This document shows positions 8,613-16,011 of a stretch of 64,000 nt of DNA, piece by piece. Made by a program: the position numbers and the translations under genes. The DNA is taken from positions 1 through 64,000 of IMG/VR virus record IMGVR_UViG_3300028581_000028, one strand, 5' to 3'. Source of the stretch: a virus. The notes under the pieces are model-generated. The model searched no databases and was not told the origin of the DNA. It saw nothing but the letters and a program-made list of their open reading frames with translations. How positions within the stretch are numbered: the stretch's first letter is position 1; each line of letters begins with the position of its first letter.

Positions 8613-9485
8613 TTATAAACCACCAACTGAATATTTAAAGCCAGTTTTATTTATATTTCCGCCCATTTTAAACTGTACCTCATCTCTTGAGTTTTCGACC
8701 ACCTCGCCAGTATTTACATAATTAAAATCAACATCGGCTTTTTTCCCAATTTTAGCAATGCCTCGTTTTTTTGCTACTGCAAGGTTTGGTGCGTAAACGT
8801 AAGTATATAGCTGGTCTGGTTTGTTTTTTCCAAAGACATTAAAAATCGTTTGTCCTACATAAGATTTGGGTACAAGACTTTGAGTTGTTTTATCTATAAT
8901 AAGCTCCTCGCCCTTTAATATTTCCAGTACAGCGTTTATGTCGTTGCGATCAACTCTGTTTTCGTGAATAAACTTCATTATACTGTATGCCTTCCGAAAT
9001 TTATCAGCCTTGTGATATGCCTCAACCTCAACTGTAAACCTTGTAAAAGAATAACTATTATCAACTCCAGTATAATATTGAATTTCGCCAAGTTGTTCGA
9101 AATAATTAGCATTCGGTCTCTCCTCTAAAAAGAACCGTATGGTTGCGTAAGGGTTATTGCTTCCAGATGGGCTAAATAGTAAATAAAAGAGTTTTTTACC
9201 GCCTAAAACACCGCCTCTGACATATTTATCGTAATGTCCCTCAACGTAAGTGTCAATAGTCCAGCCCTTCTCCTCAAATTTATTAATTAAAGCAGTTTCC
9301 ATATCGGTATCGTTCTCGAAAGATGTTTCTAACTGGCTTAACGATAACTCGGTGTAAGCATTCCACAAGTCTTTAATATTAGCACTCTTATCGTCAAAAA
9401 CAAACCCAAACATATCGACCATTTTGCTAACAATTGCAAAAAACTCGTTATCGGTCAATGTTAATATTTTGGTTTTTACTCCCAT
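8613..9485 (-). CDS. Hypothetical soluble protein in the virion block
   Basis: A 290-residue protein that I do not recognise. It has mixed alpha/beta composition, no membrane segment and a glycine-rich end (GGNINKTGFKYSVGGL). Visible segments include an N-terminal helix pair, a beta-rich centre (YATIRFFLEERPNANYF) and a basic stretch (AVAKKRGIAKIGKKAD). It lies between two membrane-anchored structural genes, 2 nt from the 9487 gene. A structural or assembly role is plausible only from position. Confidence 0.75.
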   Translation of the reverse strand: MGVKTKILTLTDNEFFAIVSKMVDMFGFVFDDKSANIKDLWNAYTELSLSQLETSFENDTDMETALINKFEEKGWTIDTYVEGHYDKYVRGGVLGGKKLFYLLFSPSGSNNPYATIRFFLEERPNANYFEQLGEIQYYTGVDNSYSFTRFTVEVEAYHKADKFRKAYSIMKFIHENRVDRNDINAVLEILKGEELIIDKTTQSLVPKSYVGQTIFNVFGKNKPDQLYTYVYAPNLAVAKKRGIAKIGKKADVDFNYVNTGEVVENSRDEVQFKMGGNINKTGFKYSVGGL

Positions 9486-9486
9486 T

Positions 9487-9978
9487 TTATTTTTTACTAA
9501 ATCTGAATACTAAATAAGCACCCAGTAAAGCCCCAGCAACTGCTCCAATGATTTTATTTTTTTGGGTAGGCAATGCGATCCAACCTTTCTTTTCGGCAAA
9601 GTACACGCCAGCGAAGCCAACTATTCCGCCAACGATAACTGCGTCCAAGTATTTTACATTGTCTTTGGATGTTTTAGACGATTTTGTTTTGTCTACAGTA
9701 ACCTTAACTTTACTCTCAGACTGACTATCACCCTCCGCATTGCTGATACCAGTACCAGCGTTAATGTCCTTTGTAATGATTTGTTTTACGCAAGATAAAG
9801 GCACTACAACCACCCCTTTGTATAACACAAAGGCTGGTTTACCTTTTGAATCTTTAAGCTCACCGCTAATAATTTCTCCTTTTTTAAAGACCTTTGCTTT
9901 AATTTGCGTTGGTCTATGAGGCATCCCAGTAGATACAACATAGGGAGATTTAAAGTCTTTTGTTGCTACAAAGTCCAT
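9487..9978 (-). CDS. Two-membrane-segment virion-type protein with SNAEG motif
   Basis: A 163-residue protein. A beta-rich N-terminal domain (1-70) is followed by a linker with SNAEG at 79-83 and a Ser/Lys-rich stretch. Two hydrophobic segments come last (about 109-127 and 141-159; VIVGGIVGFAGVYFAE and IIGAVAGALLGAYLVF). The layout matches the 12090-12563 protein, so the two are probably distant paralogues. Its start codon overlaps the stop of the 35-residue gene upstream (TAATG), which suggests translational coupling. Confidence 0.75.
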   Translation of the reverse strand: MDFVATKDFKSPYVVSTGMPHRPTQIKAKVFKKGEIISGELKDSKGKPAFVLYKGVVVVPLSCVKQIITKDINAGTGISNAEGDSQSESKVKVTVDKTKSSKTSKDNVKYLDAVIVGGIVGFAGVYFAEKKGWIALPTQKNKIIGAVAGALLGAYLVFRFSKK

Positions 9979-10085
9979 TATTTCTTAATTTTTACTTTTT
10001 TTATTTCTTTTTTCGACTTCTTGTATTGGCTATAAACCAATATTCCGATGCCGATAATCACAAGTACTCCAAGAACCTTTTTCAT
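9978..10085 (-). CDS. Tiny single-pass membrane protein (35 aa)
   Basis: A 35-codon frame from the ATG at 10085 to the TAA that overlaps the next gene's start. One hydrophobic segment (MKKVLGVLVIIGIGILVY) is followed by a lysine-rich tail (KKSKKEIKKVKIKK). This is the same hydrophobic-plus-basic design as the anchors of neighbouring virion proteins. The tight fit between flanking genes (2 nt and a 1-nt overlap) supports it as real. A minor virion membrane protein is likely. Confidence 0.65.
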   Translation of the reverse strand: MKKVLGVLVIIGIGILVYSQYKKSKKEIKKVKIKK

Positions 10086-10087
10086 AG

Positions 10088-10813
10088 CTACTTTTTCTTT
10101 TTAATAGCATAAACAACACCAACAATAAGTGCTATTGCGACCAGACTCCCTACAACTATTAACACGGTTTTGGTTGTTTTGGCTTTACGTTCATTGGCTT
10201 TAGCAATCTCTTCTTGTTTGGCTTTTTTCTGTTCCATTATTTGCTGGATCATCTGCCTCTTTGCCTCTTGTTGTTTTGCCAGAGTTTCGCTACTCCCAAA
10301 CTTTTTCATTTTTTGGGTGTCCATTATTTTGTTGGCGATACCACCACCAACTTCTAATAAACTGCCAATCAGTCCTCCACCAGCATAATAAAACTCGTCA
10401 TCTGATTCGCCATCGGCATCTAAGTAGTCCTCGTTCACAGTATCACTCGTATCATCGTATTGATTTGCATCAAAATATTCGTACATTACCTTATAGGTAG
10501 CCTTCATCCCCGAATCGTTAATTGCGGATTCTCCATCAGCTCCAACGACTTGATTTTTATGGCTGATAAGAAAAGATGCCCCCAGCAATAAGTTACGATT
10601 GCTGGGTGCATTATCTATAAAGGCATTAACAAGCTGGATATCGGATGCGTTATCGGGTACTGGGATATTTGCATTTCTCAATACTTCGATAAAGTCCGAT
10701 TTATCTTTAATAAGATAAATCGCCAATTCACGCATAATAACCCTATTGGCTTTCTGCGTATCTCGGCTTTTTATATATTTGGCGAGTTCGCCAAAAAACT
10801 TGCTATTATCCAC
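10088..10813 (-). CDS. Virion-type protein with C-terminal membrane anchor
   Basis: A 241-residue protein. The N-terminal helical domain is about 95 residues. A linker contains two ADGES motifs (in VVGADGES and LDADGES) and an acidic stretch ending in FYYAGGGLIG. Then come a Lys/Gln/Glu-rich helix (about 175-212) and one membrane segment (about 217-236) with a KKKK tail. The N-terminal domain has the same rough length and helical character as that of the 12570-13220 protein. A structural membrane protein is inferred. Confidence 0.75.
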   Translation of the reverse strand: MDNSKFFGELAKYIKSRDTQKANRVIMRELAIYLIKDKSDFIEVLRNANIPVPDNASDIQLVNAFIDNAPSNRNLLLGASFLISHKNQVVGADGESAINDSGMKATYKVMYEYFDANQYDDTSDTVNEDYLDADGESDDEFYYAGGGLIGSLLEVGGGIANKIMDTQKMKKFGSSETLAKQQEAKRQMIQQIMEQKKAKQEEIAKANERKAKTTKTVLIVVGSLVAIALIVGVVYAIKKKK

Positions 10814-10817
10814 CTTA

Positions 10818-12068
10818 TTATTTTTTCTTTAGTACATACTTATTAATCAACACAATTGCTACTACACCAATTGCTACACCAATGGCTATTTTAACACCAG
10901 TCGACATACCCTTCTTTTTGCCTTCGGCATTCGAGAAGTTTAAGTCAAATTTGCGACTTGCTGGTGCATCGTAATCGTCTTTATCATCGATCCCTATATA
11001 TCCAGTATCTCCGTTTACACCATTAGATTCCTCTGCTGGTATAACGATTGAGTCTTGTGCAATATCTGGGTTTAATTCTGCATCAACTGGAGTTTCTGAT
11101 CCGCCTTCGGAACGCTTTTGTGCCAATTTTCTTGCTGGTGCGTTTGCTAAAGCTACCTTCATACGATCACGTTTAGCCAAGCGTTTAGCTTTTCTAATTT
11201 CACGTCTGCTGTTTCTTTCTGCTTTGCCACGACCTCTTGCACTTGAATAACCCTGCAGTTTTTCTTCCAACATCTTAACACGGGCATTGCGAGTTGCAAT
11301 CTGCTTTCTAAGGCTTTCTTTCATTGGTTCGCTTTTAGCGTTTGCCAATTTAAGAGTAAGGCGTTGGATATATTCTTTTTGCCATTCGATCTTTTTAGTT
11401 ATTTCTTTTACCGTAGGATGTATTTTTTGTTTCACGCCATCCACGTTCAAGAAATAATCTTCAGCACCGCCAAGTTCAGATGTGAAGGAGTCTTCAGCAC
11501 CATTAAATTCGTTGGTCGGATCAAATACTGCCCCGCCATCAAATCCAGATTCCTCTTCGTATCCGCCTTCATCAGCGTAACCTTCTTCTCCGCCTTTTTC
11601 TTCATAGCCTTCTTCTTCAGCGTAGCCTTCTTCTCCGCCTTGATCCTCAACATATCCGCCACCCTGATCTTCAGCATAACCACCGCCCTGATCTTCAGCA
11701 TAACCGCCCTGATCTTCAGCATAACCGCCCTGTTCTTCCATTAACGGTTCTTCTTCTTCCCCCATAGCTTTACGAGCTAATTTGCGAGTTTTTCTTGTAT
11801 CTTTTTGGGTTTGTTTTGCTTCGAGACGATTTGCTCTCATCCCTTGTCGTGTGGCTTGTTTATCGGCTCTACGAGAAAGCCGATTCGATGCCCTTGTCCT
11901 TTTTCTTTCATCACGTCTTTGGATTCGTTCCATTCTGCGTTTTTGCCTTCTGGCACGTCCACGTCCCCTCGCTTGTGAGAACTCACCAAATGCTTCCTCG
12001 AAAGTAGCAACTTGGATCGAGTTATCGCCAGTATTACGGGGAGATAGTGTAATAATTGTTGGCTTCAT
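10818..12068 (-). CDS. Repeat-rich, highly charged virion-type protein with KGMSTG anchor
   Basis: A 416-residue protein. It has two basic modules (about 31-105 and 277-310) that both begin with ARGRG. An acidic region lies between them, made of imperfect GGYAEDQ repeats (about 110-180). The C-terminus carries SNAEG (379-383), then KKKGMSTGVKIAIGVAIG, one membrane helix and a KKK end. The alternating basic and acidic blocks suggest binding of packaged DNA or a scaffold-like role inside the particle, tethered to a membrane. No known family is recognised. Confidence 0.75.
   Translation of the reverse strand: MKPTIITLSPRNTGDNSIQVATFEEAFGEFSQARGRGRARRQKRRMERIQRRDERKRTRASNRLSRRADKQATRQGMRANRLEAKQTQKDTRKTRKLARKAMGEEEEPLMEEQGGYAEDQGGYAEDQGGGYAEDQGGGYVEDQGGEEGYAEEEGYEEKGGEEGYADEGGYEEESGFDGGAVFDPTNEFNGAEDSFTSELGGAEDYFLNVDGVKQKIHPTVKEITKKIEWQKEYIQRLTLKLANAKSEPMKESLRKQIATRNARVKMLEEKLQGYSSARGRGKAERNSRREIRKAKRLAKRDRMKVALANAPARKLAQKRSEGGSETPVDAELNPDIAQDSIVIPAEESNGVNGDTGYIGIDDKDDYDAPASRKFDLNFSNAEGKKKGMSTGVKIAIGVAIGVVAIVLINKYVLKKK
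11630..11745. repeat. Imperfect 21/24-bp coding repeats (GGYAEDQ units)
   Basis: Tandem units of about 21 or 24 bp containing CTGATCTTCAGCATA on the plus strand encode repeated AEDQGGY or AEDQGGGY peptides in the 10818-12068 gene. At least four units are clear and further degenerate ones (EEGYAEEEGYEE) extend to about 11560. Unit number may vary between relatives because of replication slippage. Confidence 0.75.
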
Positions 12069-12089
12069 ATTTTAATATTTAAGGTTAAA

Positions 12090-12563
12090 TTATTTGCTTG
12101 GAGCTATTTTAACACTTTGGTGTTTGTCTACATAAGTGCCAAACAAAAATCCTGCAACTGCAACAACTGATGTCACCATTGCGGTCTTGCCACCTTTGTA
12201 TTTTTTGTATTTAGAAAATCCGAAACCGATACCAGCTCCGATTAATCCATAAATTACAGCATTTTTAGTAAATATTCTCTTGTGCATTGGGATATTTACT
12301 ACCGTTGCAGACTGCTGGGCATCTGCTCCTAAAGTTACTTCAGTTACTTCCATTGGTTTGATTTTTTTAAAATATATTAATTGTTTATCCTTCGTTGCAA
12401 ATAGTTTGTAAGTAAATTTTAGACCTCTTCTTTTGCCCTCTACCAGTTTTATATCGCCATCTAATTGAGTACCCTTCTTAATGATTTTATCACTCTCGGT
12501 AAAATTATGATGTTCTAAATTTGGTATAAGAACTTCAGCGTCCTCGATCAATTCTACTTTCAT
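12090..12563 (-). CDS. Two-membrane-segment virion-type protein
   Basis: A 157-residue protein. A beta-rich N-terminal domain (about 1-75) is followed by a linker and two Gly/Ala-rich hydrophobic segments (about 99-117 and 127-145; VIYGLIGAGIGFGF and VVAVAGFLFGTYV). The overall plan matches the protein at 9487, including a KKG turn in the N-terminal domain, so they look like diverged paralogues. It lacks the SNAEG motif but has a similarly placed LGADAQQ. A virion membrane protein is inferred. Confidence 0.7.
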   Translation of the reverse strand: MKVELIEDAEVLIPNLEHHNFTESDKIIKKGTQLDGDIKLVEGKRRGLKFTYKLFATKDKQLIYFKKIKPMEVTEVTLGADAQQSATVVNIPMHKRIFTKNAVIYGLIGAGIGFGFSKYKKYKGGKTAMVTSVVAVAGFLFGTYVDKHQSVKIAPSK

Positions 12564-12569
12564 ATCTTG

Positions 12570-13220
12570 TTATCTGTTTGTTTTTAAATACAACACCATC
12601 CCAAATATTGCGACTACGCTAACAATTCCAAGTACTACAACTGTTTCCGTTGCAATTCTTTGTACTGGGATACTTTGTTCGCTACCTCCCTCTGCATTAG
12701 AGTATGTAGCATTTTTTGAACATCCGCCACAATTTGAACATCCGCCACTACAGTTTGACATTGTTTGTTTTCTGTAAGGGCAATTTGGACGTTTTTGGTA
12801 ATTTGGGTTACCATCCATATTTATATATCTTTTACAATAAGGGCAATTGGGATTTCCGCAAGGGGGATGTCCTTCGAATTCTGCCCAGCCTTCGTGTAAA
12901 ACAGTTTCCTTTAAAACCTTGTTTTGCTCATCCGTTTTTATTGGTTCTGGATTAGACTGTAGCGGTTCAACCTTAACTTTAGGATTGTTGTATTTTAATA
13001 TAAATTCCTTATGCGGATGAATCTCCGCAAATTCTTTTTCCAAGTCGATCTTGGCTGGGGACGAAGCATAAAGTTTGGCTAACTTAATCTCCAAATCCTT
13101 AACATCCGTTGCGTTAAGCCCCGTATGTTTTTTTAATAAACCCTTTGCTTTATCGGTTGAGGCATTTGCCAGTACCGAGAGAAGCGTTGAATATTCAGAC
13201 TTTTTCCTTTTATCATTCAT
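12570..13220 (-). CDS. Cysteine-rich virion-type protein with C-terminal membrane segment
   Basis: A 216-residue protein. A helical N-terminal domain spans about 1-78. A cysteine-rich region at about 121-167 has PCGNPNCPYCK and CSGGCSNCGGC, which could bind metal or form disulphides. SNAEG follows at 174-178 and one membrane helix at about 190-211. The gene begins just after the terminator that ends the small capsid-candidate unit, so it is probably expressed from a different promoter or by read-through. The role is unknown. Confidence 0.75.
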   Translation of the reverse strand: MNDKRKKSEYSTLLSVLANASTDKAKGLLKKHTGLNATDVKDLEIKLAKLYASSPAKIDLEKEFAEIHPHKEFILKYNNPKVKVEPLQSNPEPIKTDEQNKVLKETVLHEGWAEFEGHPPCGNPNCPYCKRYINMDGNPNYQKRPNCPYRKQTMSNCSGGCSNCGGCSKNATYSNAEGGSEQSIPVQRIATETVVVLGIVSVVAIFGMVLYLKTNR

Positions 13221-13247
13221 TACGTTTATCCTTTAAAAGTTTTTTAA

Positions 13248-13278
13248 AAAAGGGATAAGGCATAACCCTATCCCTTTT
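13248..13278 (-). terminator. Intrinsic terminator after the small capsid-candidate gene
   Basis: A ten-base-pair stem (AAAAGGGATA / TATCCCTTTT, with inner GG/CC pairs) encloses a short loop. On the minus strand it is followed by TTTTTT. It lies 26 nt after the stop of the 13304-14056 gene and before the next gene, so it should end that transcript. It is the clearest rho-independent terminator in the window. Confidence 0.75.
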
Positions 13279-13303
13279 ATTTATAGGAAAATCCAGTAAT
13301 GAA

Positions 13304-14056
13304 TTAGCTCCTCGAGATGCCTTTTACATCCTGAGTTGTCTGGATAATAACTGGAGCTACGTTTTTACCGCTTAAGCGTGGGGCTCTTGCGGAGTTAATC
13401 GATGATCCTCCGTTCAGTTTAGCTTTTCCGCTAATAACTGAGATTGGGAACATAGAGATTGTAAGTAATGCACCAGCTAAGAGGTTAAAGGTTAAATAAG
13501 TGTTTCCATCAACTGTAACAGGCTTGGTAACATCGATGATGTCTGGCTGTTGTTGATAAGCGTCACGCATAATACTTAAATTCAACGGGGTTGAATAAGT
13601 TTTACCGTTTGCATCAACGTGGTTGATATTAACAGTTACTTGTAACTGGGCAGGGGTTGTACATTGAAATCTCCATTTGCCAATTTTGAAGAATTTGTTA
13701 TTTGACTGGGCGAGTAAACGACCATAAGTACCGCCTTGTAAGTTGGTCAATACGATACCAACGGGGTTTCCGTACTGGGGTCCAGCTCCAAACCAATCGT
13801 TGTAGCCAAATAATACTGCGATTAAAGCACCTACGGTTGTGTTTTCGTAAGAAACAACATAAGGATCGGATACGACTTGAGGTCTTCCACTTGCAAATGA
13901 CATATCGTCACCATCGATTAAAGACATATCGTCTCCATCAAAGTTGTCCATATCATCAAAATAAGCGAAATCACCCTCGTTATCGTATGAATCGATACCA
14001 GACATTCTTTCTGTACCGTTAATTGCTAATAGCAATTCTTTTTCTTTTGCTTTCAT
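13304..14056 (-). CDS. Candidate major capsid protein (beta-rich, possible jelly-roll)
   Basis: A 250-residue protein. An acidic N-terminal leader has DNEGDF at 25-30 and two DGDDMS repeats (about 41-54). A beta-rich core of about 180 residues follows, with strands such as GKWRFQCTTPAQLQVTVNI and a hydrophobic end (LLTISMFPISVI). A basic Arg/Lys-containing tail completes it. The core fits one jelly-roll. It has its own promoter and terminator, as expected for a very abundant protein. The capsid assignment is inference from size, composition and isolated expression; no sequence family is recognised. Confidence 0.5.
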   Translation of the reverse strand: MKAKEKELLLAINGTERMSGIDSYDNEGDFAYFDDMDNFDGDDMSLIDGDDMSFASGRPQVVSDPYVVSYENTTVGALIAVLFGYNDWFGAGPQYGNPVGIVLTNLQGGTYGRLLAQSNNKFFKIGKWRFQCTTPAQLQVTVNINHVDANGKTYSTPLNLSIMRDAYQQQPDIIDVTKPVTVDGNTYLTFNLLAGALLTISMFPISVISGKAKLNGGSSINSARAPRLSGKNVAPVIIQTTQDVKGISRS

Positions 14057-14163
14057 TTAGATAAAGTGAGTTTAAAAATGATTAATAAATTAAATTCTTT
14101 TTTCAGTTTTTCGGTCTTACAATTTCCGTGATTTTCGCAAATCTCAAAATGCAACATCACCAT
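14053..14163 (-). CDS. Possible 36-aa protein overlapping the capsid-candidate start
   Basis: A short frame from the ATG at 14163 to a TGA that overlaps the ATG of the next gene (ATGA). It encodes a mildly hydrophobic peptide with two cysteines (ICENHGNCK) and a lysine-rich turn. The open frame extends upstream of the ATG by 12 more codons without a better start. The ATGA overlap hints at translational coupling, but codon use is not decisive and it may be an untranslated leader. Confidence 0.3.
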   Translation of the reverse strand: MVMLHFEICENHGNCKTEKLKKEFNLLIIFKLTLSK

Positions 14164-14208
14164 AAAGGCGATAGCATCGGTTAGGAAATAACACGACCTT
14201 TAAACCTA

Positions 14209-14331
14209 CTACTTTTTTACTTCGGCTTTTTTAACAAGCATCGGAGCAACAAATTTCTGATGAACTGCTAATGCTACCATTACGATAACCAGCGTAGTTG
14301 CCATCTTTTTTAAATTGTCTGTTGAGAACAT
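14209..14331 (-). CDS. Small single-pass membrane protein (40 aa)
   Basis: A 40-codon gene from ATG (14331) to TAG. One hydrophobic segment covers about residues 9-23 (MATTLVIVMVALAVH) and the end is basic (LVKKAEVKK). It is the first gene after the promoter at 14372-14402 and so shares a transcript with the capsid candidate. A small hydrophobic protein co-expressed with a capsid protein fits an abundant virion membrane or assembly protein. Confidence 0.6.
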   Translation of the reverse strand: MFSTDNLKKMATTLVIVMVALAVHQKFVAPMLVKKAEVKK

Positions 14332-14371
14332 AGGTTTAAGTTTTAATTGTTAGACATAAAAATTATAGATA

Positions 14372-14402
14372 CAAACTTAAACCAGTTATGCCCGAAACAA
14401 AA
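14372..14402 (-). promoter_or_regulatory. Bacteroidota-type promoter for the capsid-candidate unit
   Basis: On the minus strand TTTTG (402-398) is followed after 18 nt by TAAGTTTG (379-372), which matches the Bacteroidota -33/-7 consensus (TTG...TAnnTTTG). The predicted transcript would begin about 14365 and cover the 40-aa gene, a 150-nt leader and the 250-aa capsid candidate before the terminator at 13248-13278. Confidence 0.65.
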
Positions 14403-14464
14403 GTCTATAATTTAGTACACTAATATTAATAAATACCATATATTGCTGTATATGTGATATATAT

Positions 14465-14503
14465 TATGTACAAAATCTGTACATAACATTGATGTCGTGT
14501 ACA
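14465..14503. promoter_or_regulatory. TGTACA repeat cluster in the 14332-14539 intergenic region
   Basis: A palindrome with 8-bp arms (TATGTACA, 5-nt spacer, TGTACATA; 14465-14485) is followed 12 nt on by a third TGTACA (14498-14503). The 10-mer TGTACATAAC here (14478-14487) recurs exactly at 20365-20374 in the divergent promoter region. This 208-nt gap otherwise holds only the promoter at 14372-14402 and AT-rich sequence. A repressor or activator site is the simplest reading. Confidence 0.5.
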
Positions 14504-14539
14504 GATATATAAGGCTATTTGTTATTGGATATAATGCAA

Positions 14540-15316
14540 CTACCTAATATCCAAAGGGAGATAATAGGTTCTTGCCTTACGCATTTCGTCTAAGCTCTTT
14601 TGTATAGCAATGCGTCCAGACTCTTTACTGGCATCGGCTGTTTTATCATCATCTTGTACAATAATACAAGTATCTGAAGCAATATAATAATTATAATAAC
14701 TCATTGCAGTACATCGTAAGGCAAACTGGTCAATCACATTACCAGTTAATTCTGGGCTTTCATCAAATGCACCGACTAAATACAATAACTCTCTTTTAAA
14801 AAACACCAGCCCCTTAATTAAATTATCGGCTGGAGCAACAACGGTTATCAAATTCTCCCCATCCGTTGACAGTAATGACGAGATCTCGTCATTTTTAAAT
14901 TCCGATACGATCCCAGACACCCCACTGCTTGTAATATTAGCACAATTATAAATGAGTTCTATTAGCCAGTTGGGTTGTAACACGACTCCCGTTGGAATAA
15001 TGCAAATATACTCGCTTGTCGCCATCCTAAATACACTATTTAACACACCAGCAAGTTCGGTGTTTTTCTTTGTTACGTTATTGGCTAAACTATTAAAATA
15101 CTCGTTTATCCTTTCGTCCTCCGTGTTATCTATTATAAAGAGTTCTACGATAATACCTCCAACCGTTTTTAAATATTCTACTGGGGCATCGGGAATTATA
15201 AACTCGTCCTTTCGTATCTTAAGCTCAAAGCCAATACTATCAAAGCAATGTTTTACAAGCCAGTAATTGCCTTTGGCTAAAAATATAATAGAAACGACTG
15301 GTTTTAAAAGACTCAT
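14540..15316 (-). CDS. GT2-like glycosyltransferase
   Basis: A 258-residue GT-A fold protein. It starts with VVSIIFLAKGNYWLVKHCFDS, the nucleotide-binding strand and helix of GT2 enzymes. Later come ELFIIDNTED (about 57-66), ATSEYICIIPTGVVLQPNW (about 98-116, where the usual DxD-type metal site is replaced by PTG) and GLVFFKRELLYLVGAFDES (about 169-187), typical of the acceptor region. It probably transfers a sugar to a virion or host-surface acceptor. The altered metal site leaves activity open. Confidence 0.7.
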   Translation of the reverse strand: MSLLKPVVSIIFLAKGNYWLVKHCFDSIGFELKIRKDEFIIPDAPVEYLKTVGGIIVELFIIDNTEDERINEYFNSLANNVTKKNTELAGVLNSVFRMATSEYICIIPTGVVLQPNWLIELIYNCANITSSGVSGIVSEFKNDEISSLLSTDGENLITVVAPADNLIKGLVFFKRELLYLVGAFDESPELTGNVIDQFALRCTAMSYYNYYIASDTCIIVQDDDKTADASKESGRIAIQKSLDEMRKARTYYLPLDIR

Positions 15317-15317
15317 A

Positions 15318-15707
15318 TCAACCGTTATTTTGATTTTTCTGGGTTTCTATTTCTATTCCTTTGCCCATAAGCTCTTTAACCTCTGCCATTAATTTTATCA
15401 TTGGGTTTATAGAGCTTTCTTTTATAAATTCATCCATCCCACGAGATAAGTTGCTTTGCCTTGCCTCCAGACGTTTAGCTTTTTTCTTTGCCCTCTTTAA
15501 GCCATTAAAAAGCACATCTATTTGTGTTTCGTAAACATCAACTTTACCCTCCAGTTCGTATATCTTTTCTAAGCACTCCGTTAAAAGCACCCTTGTTTTT
15601 CTGTATGAAAACAATTTATCCAATCGGATATTTAACATTTTGAATATTACGATTATCATACCGATACCGATGATAATTGTACAAATAAATTCTAATTGTT
15701 CTTTCAT
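15318..15707 (-). CDS. Membrane-anchored coiled-coil protein
   Basis: A 129-residue protein. An N-terminal membrane helix (about 7-26, FICTIIIGIGMIIVIF) is followed by a long charged helix (about 35-90) with heptad spacing and a basic KRAKKKAKRLEAR stretch. The layout resembles phage spanin-like or scaffold-like proteins, but no family is recognised. It lies 2 nt from the glycosyltransferase gene and in the same run as the packaging ATPase. Confidence 0.65.
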   Translation of the reverse strand: MKEQLEFICTIIIGIGMIIVIFKMLNIRLDKLFSYRKTRVLLTECLEKIYELEGKVDVYETQIDVLFNGLKRAKKKAKRLEARQSNLSRGMDEFIKESSINPMIKLMAEVKELMGKGIEIETQKNQNNG

Positions 15708-15708
15708 T

Positions 15709-15999
15709 TTAATTTGTTTTATTTTGTATATTGTTATCTAACATTTCCATATAAATACTTAACTCGCCATCGTAATAGAATTGCATTTGTGCCACTATGC
15801 TACTGGTTTTAATAATAGTATTTTTTGTCACCAGCTCCATTATTTCGACCTCGTTTTTTTCGTATTCAGATTTTAGGCAATAATCCTTTCGGATAAGATA
15901 TAGCCGTTTGTAAAGGGCTAAAATGTATTTTTTTTTGATATAAATTTCCAGCCCATAACTACGCAACCAATCTGCCCATTCTGATAGATTTTTACTCAT
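15709..15999 (-). CDS. Hypothetical helical protein
   Basis: A protein of 96 residues when started at the ATG at 15999 (MSKNLSEWADWL). An upstream in-frame ATG at 16023 lies inside the hairpin at 16012-16033, which makes it an unlikely start. The protein is rich in Lys, Tyr and Leu (KKKYILALYKRLYLIRKDY), probably all-helical, without a membrane segment. Function is unknown. Confidence 0.65.
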   Translation of the reverse strand: MSKNLSEWADWLRSYGLEIYIKKKYILALYKRLYLIRKDYCLKSEYEKNEVEIMELVTKNTIIKTSSIVAQMQFYYDGELSIYMEMLDNNIQNKTN

Positions 16000-16011
16000 A
16001 TAATAAATAGT

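Noticed and set aside
11447-11722. A minus-strand frame with repeated MLKIRA segments.
   Set aside because: It is an alternate frame of the GGYAEDQ repeats inside the 10818 gene, without its own start context.
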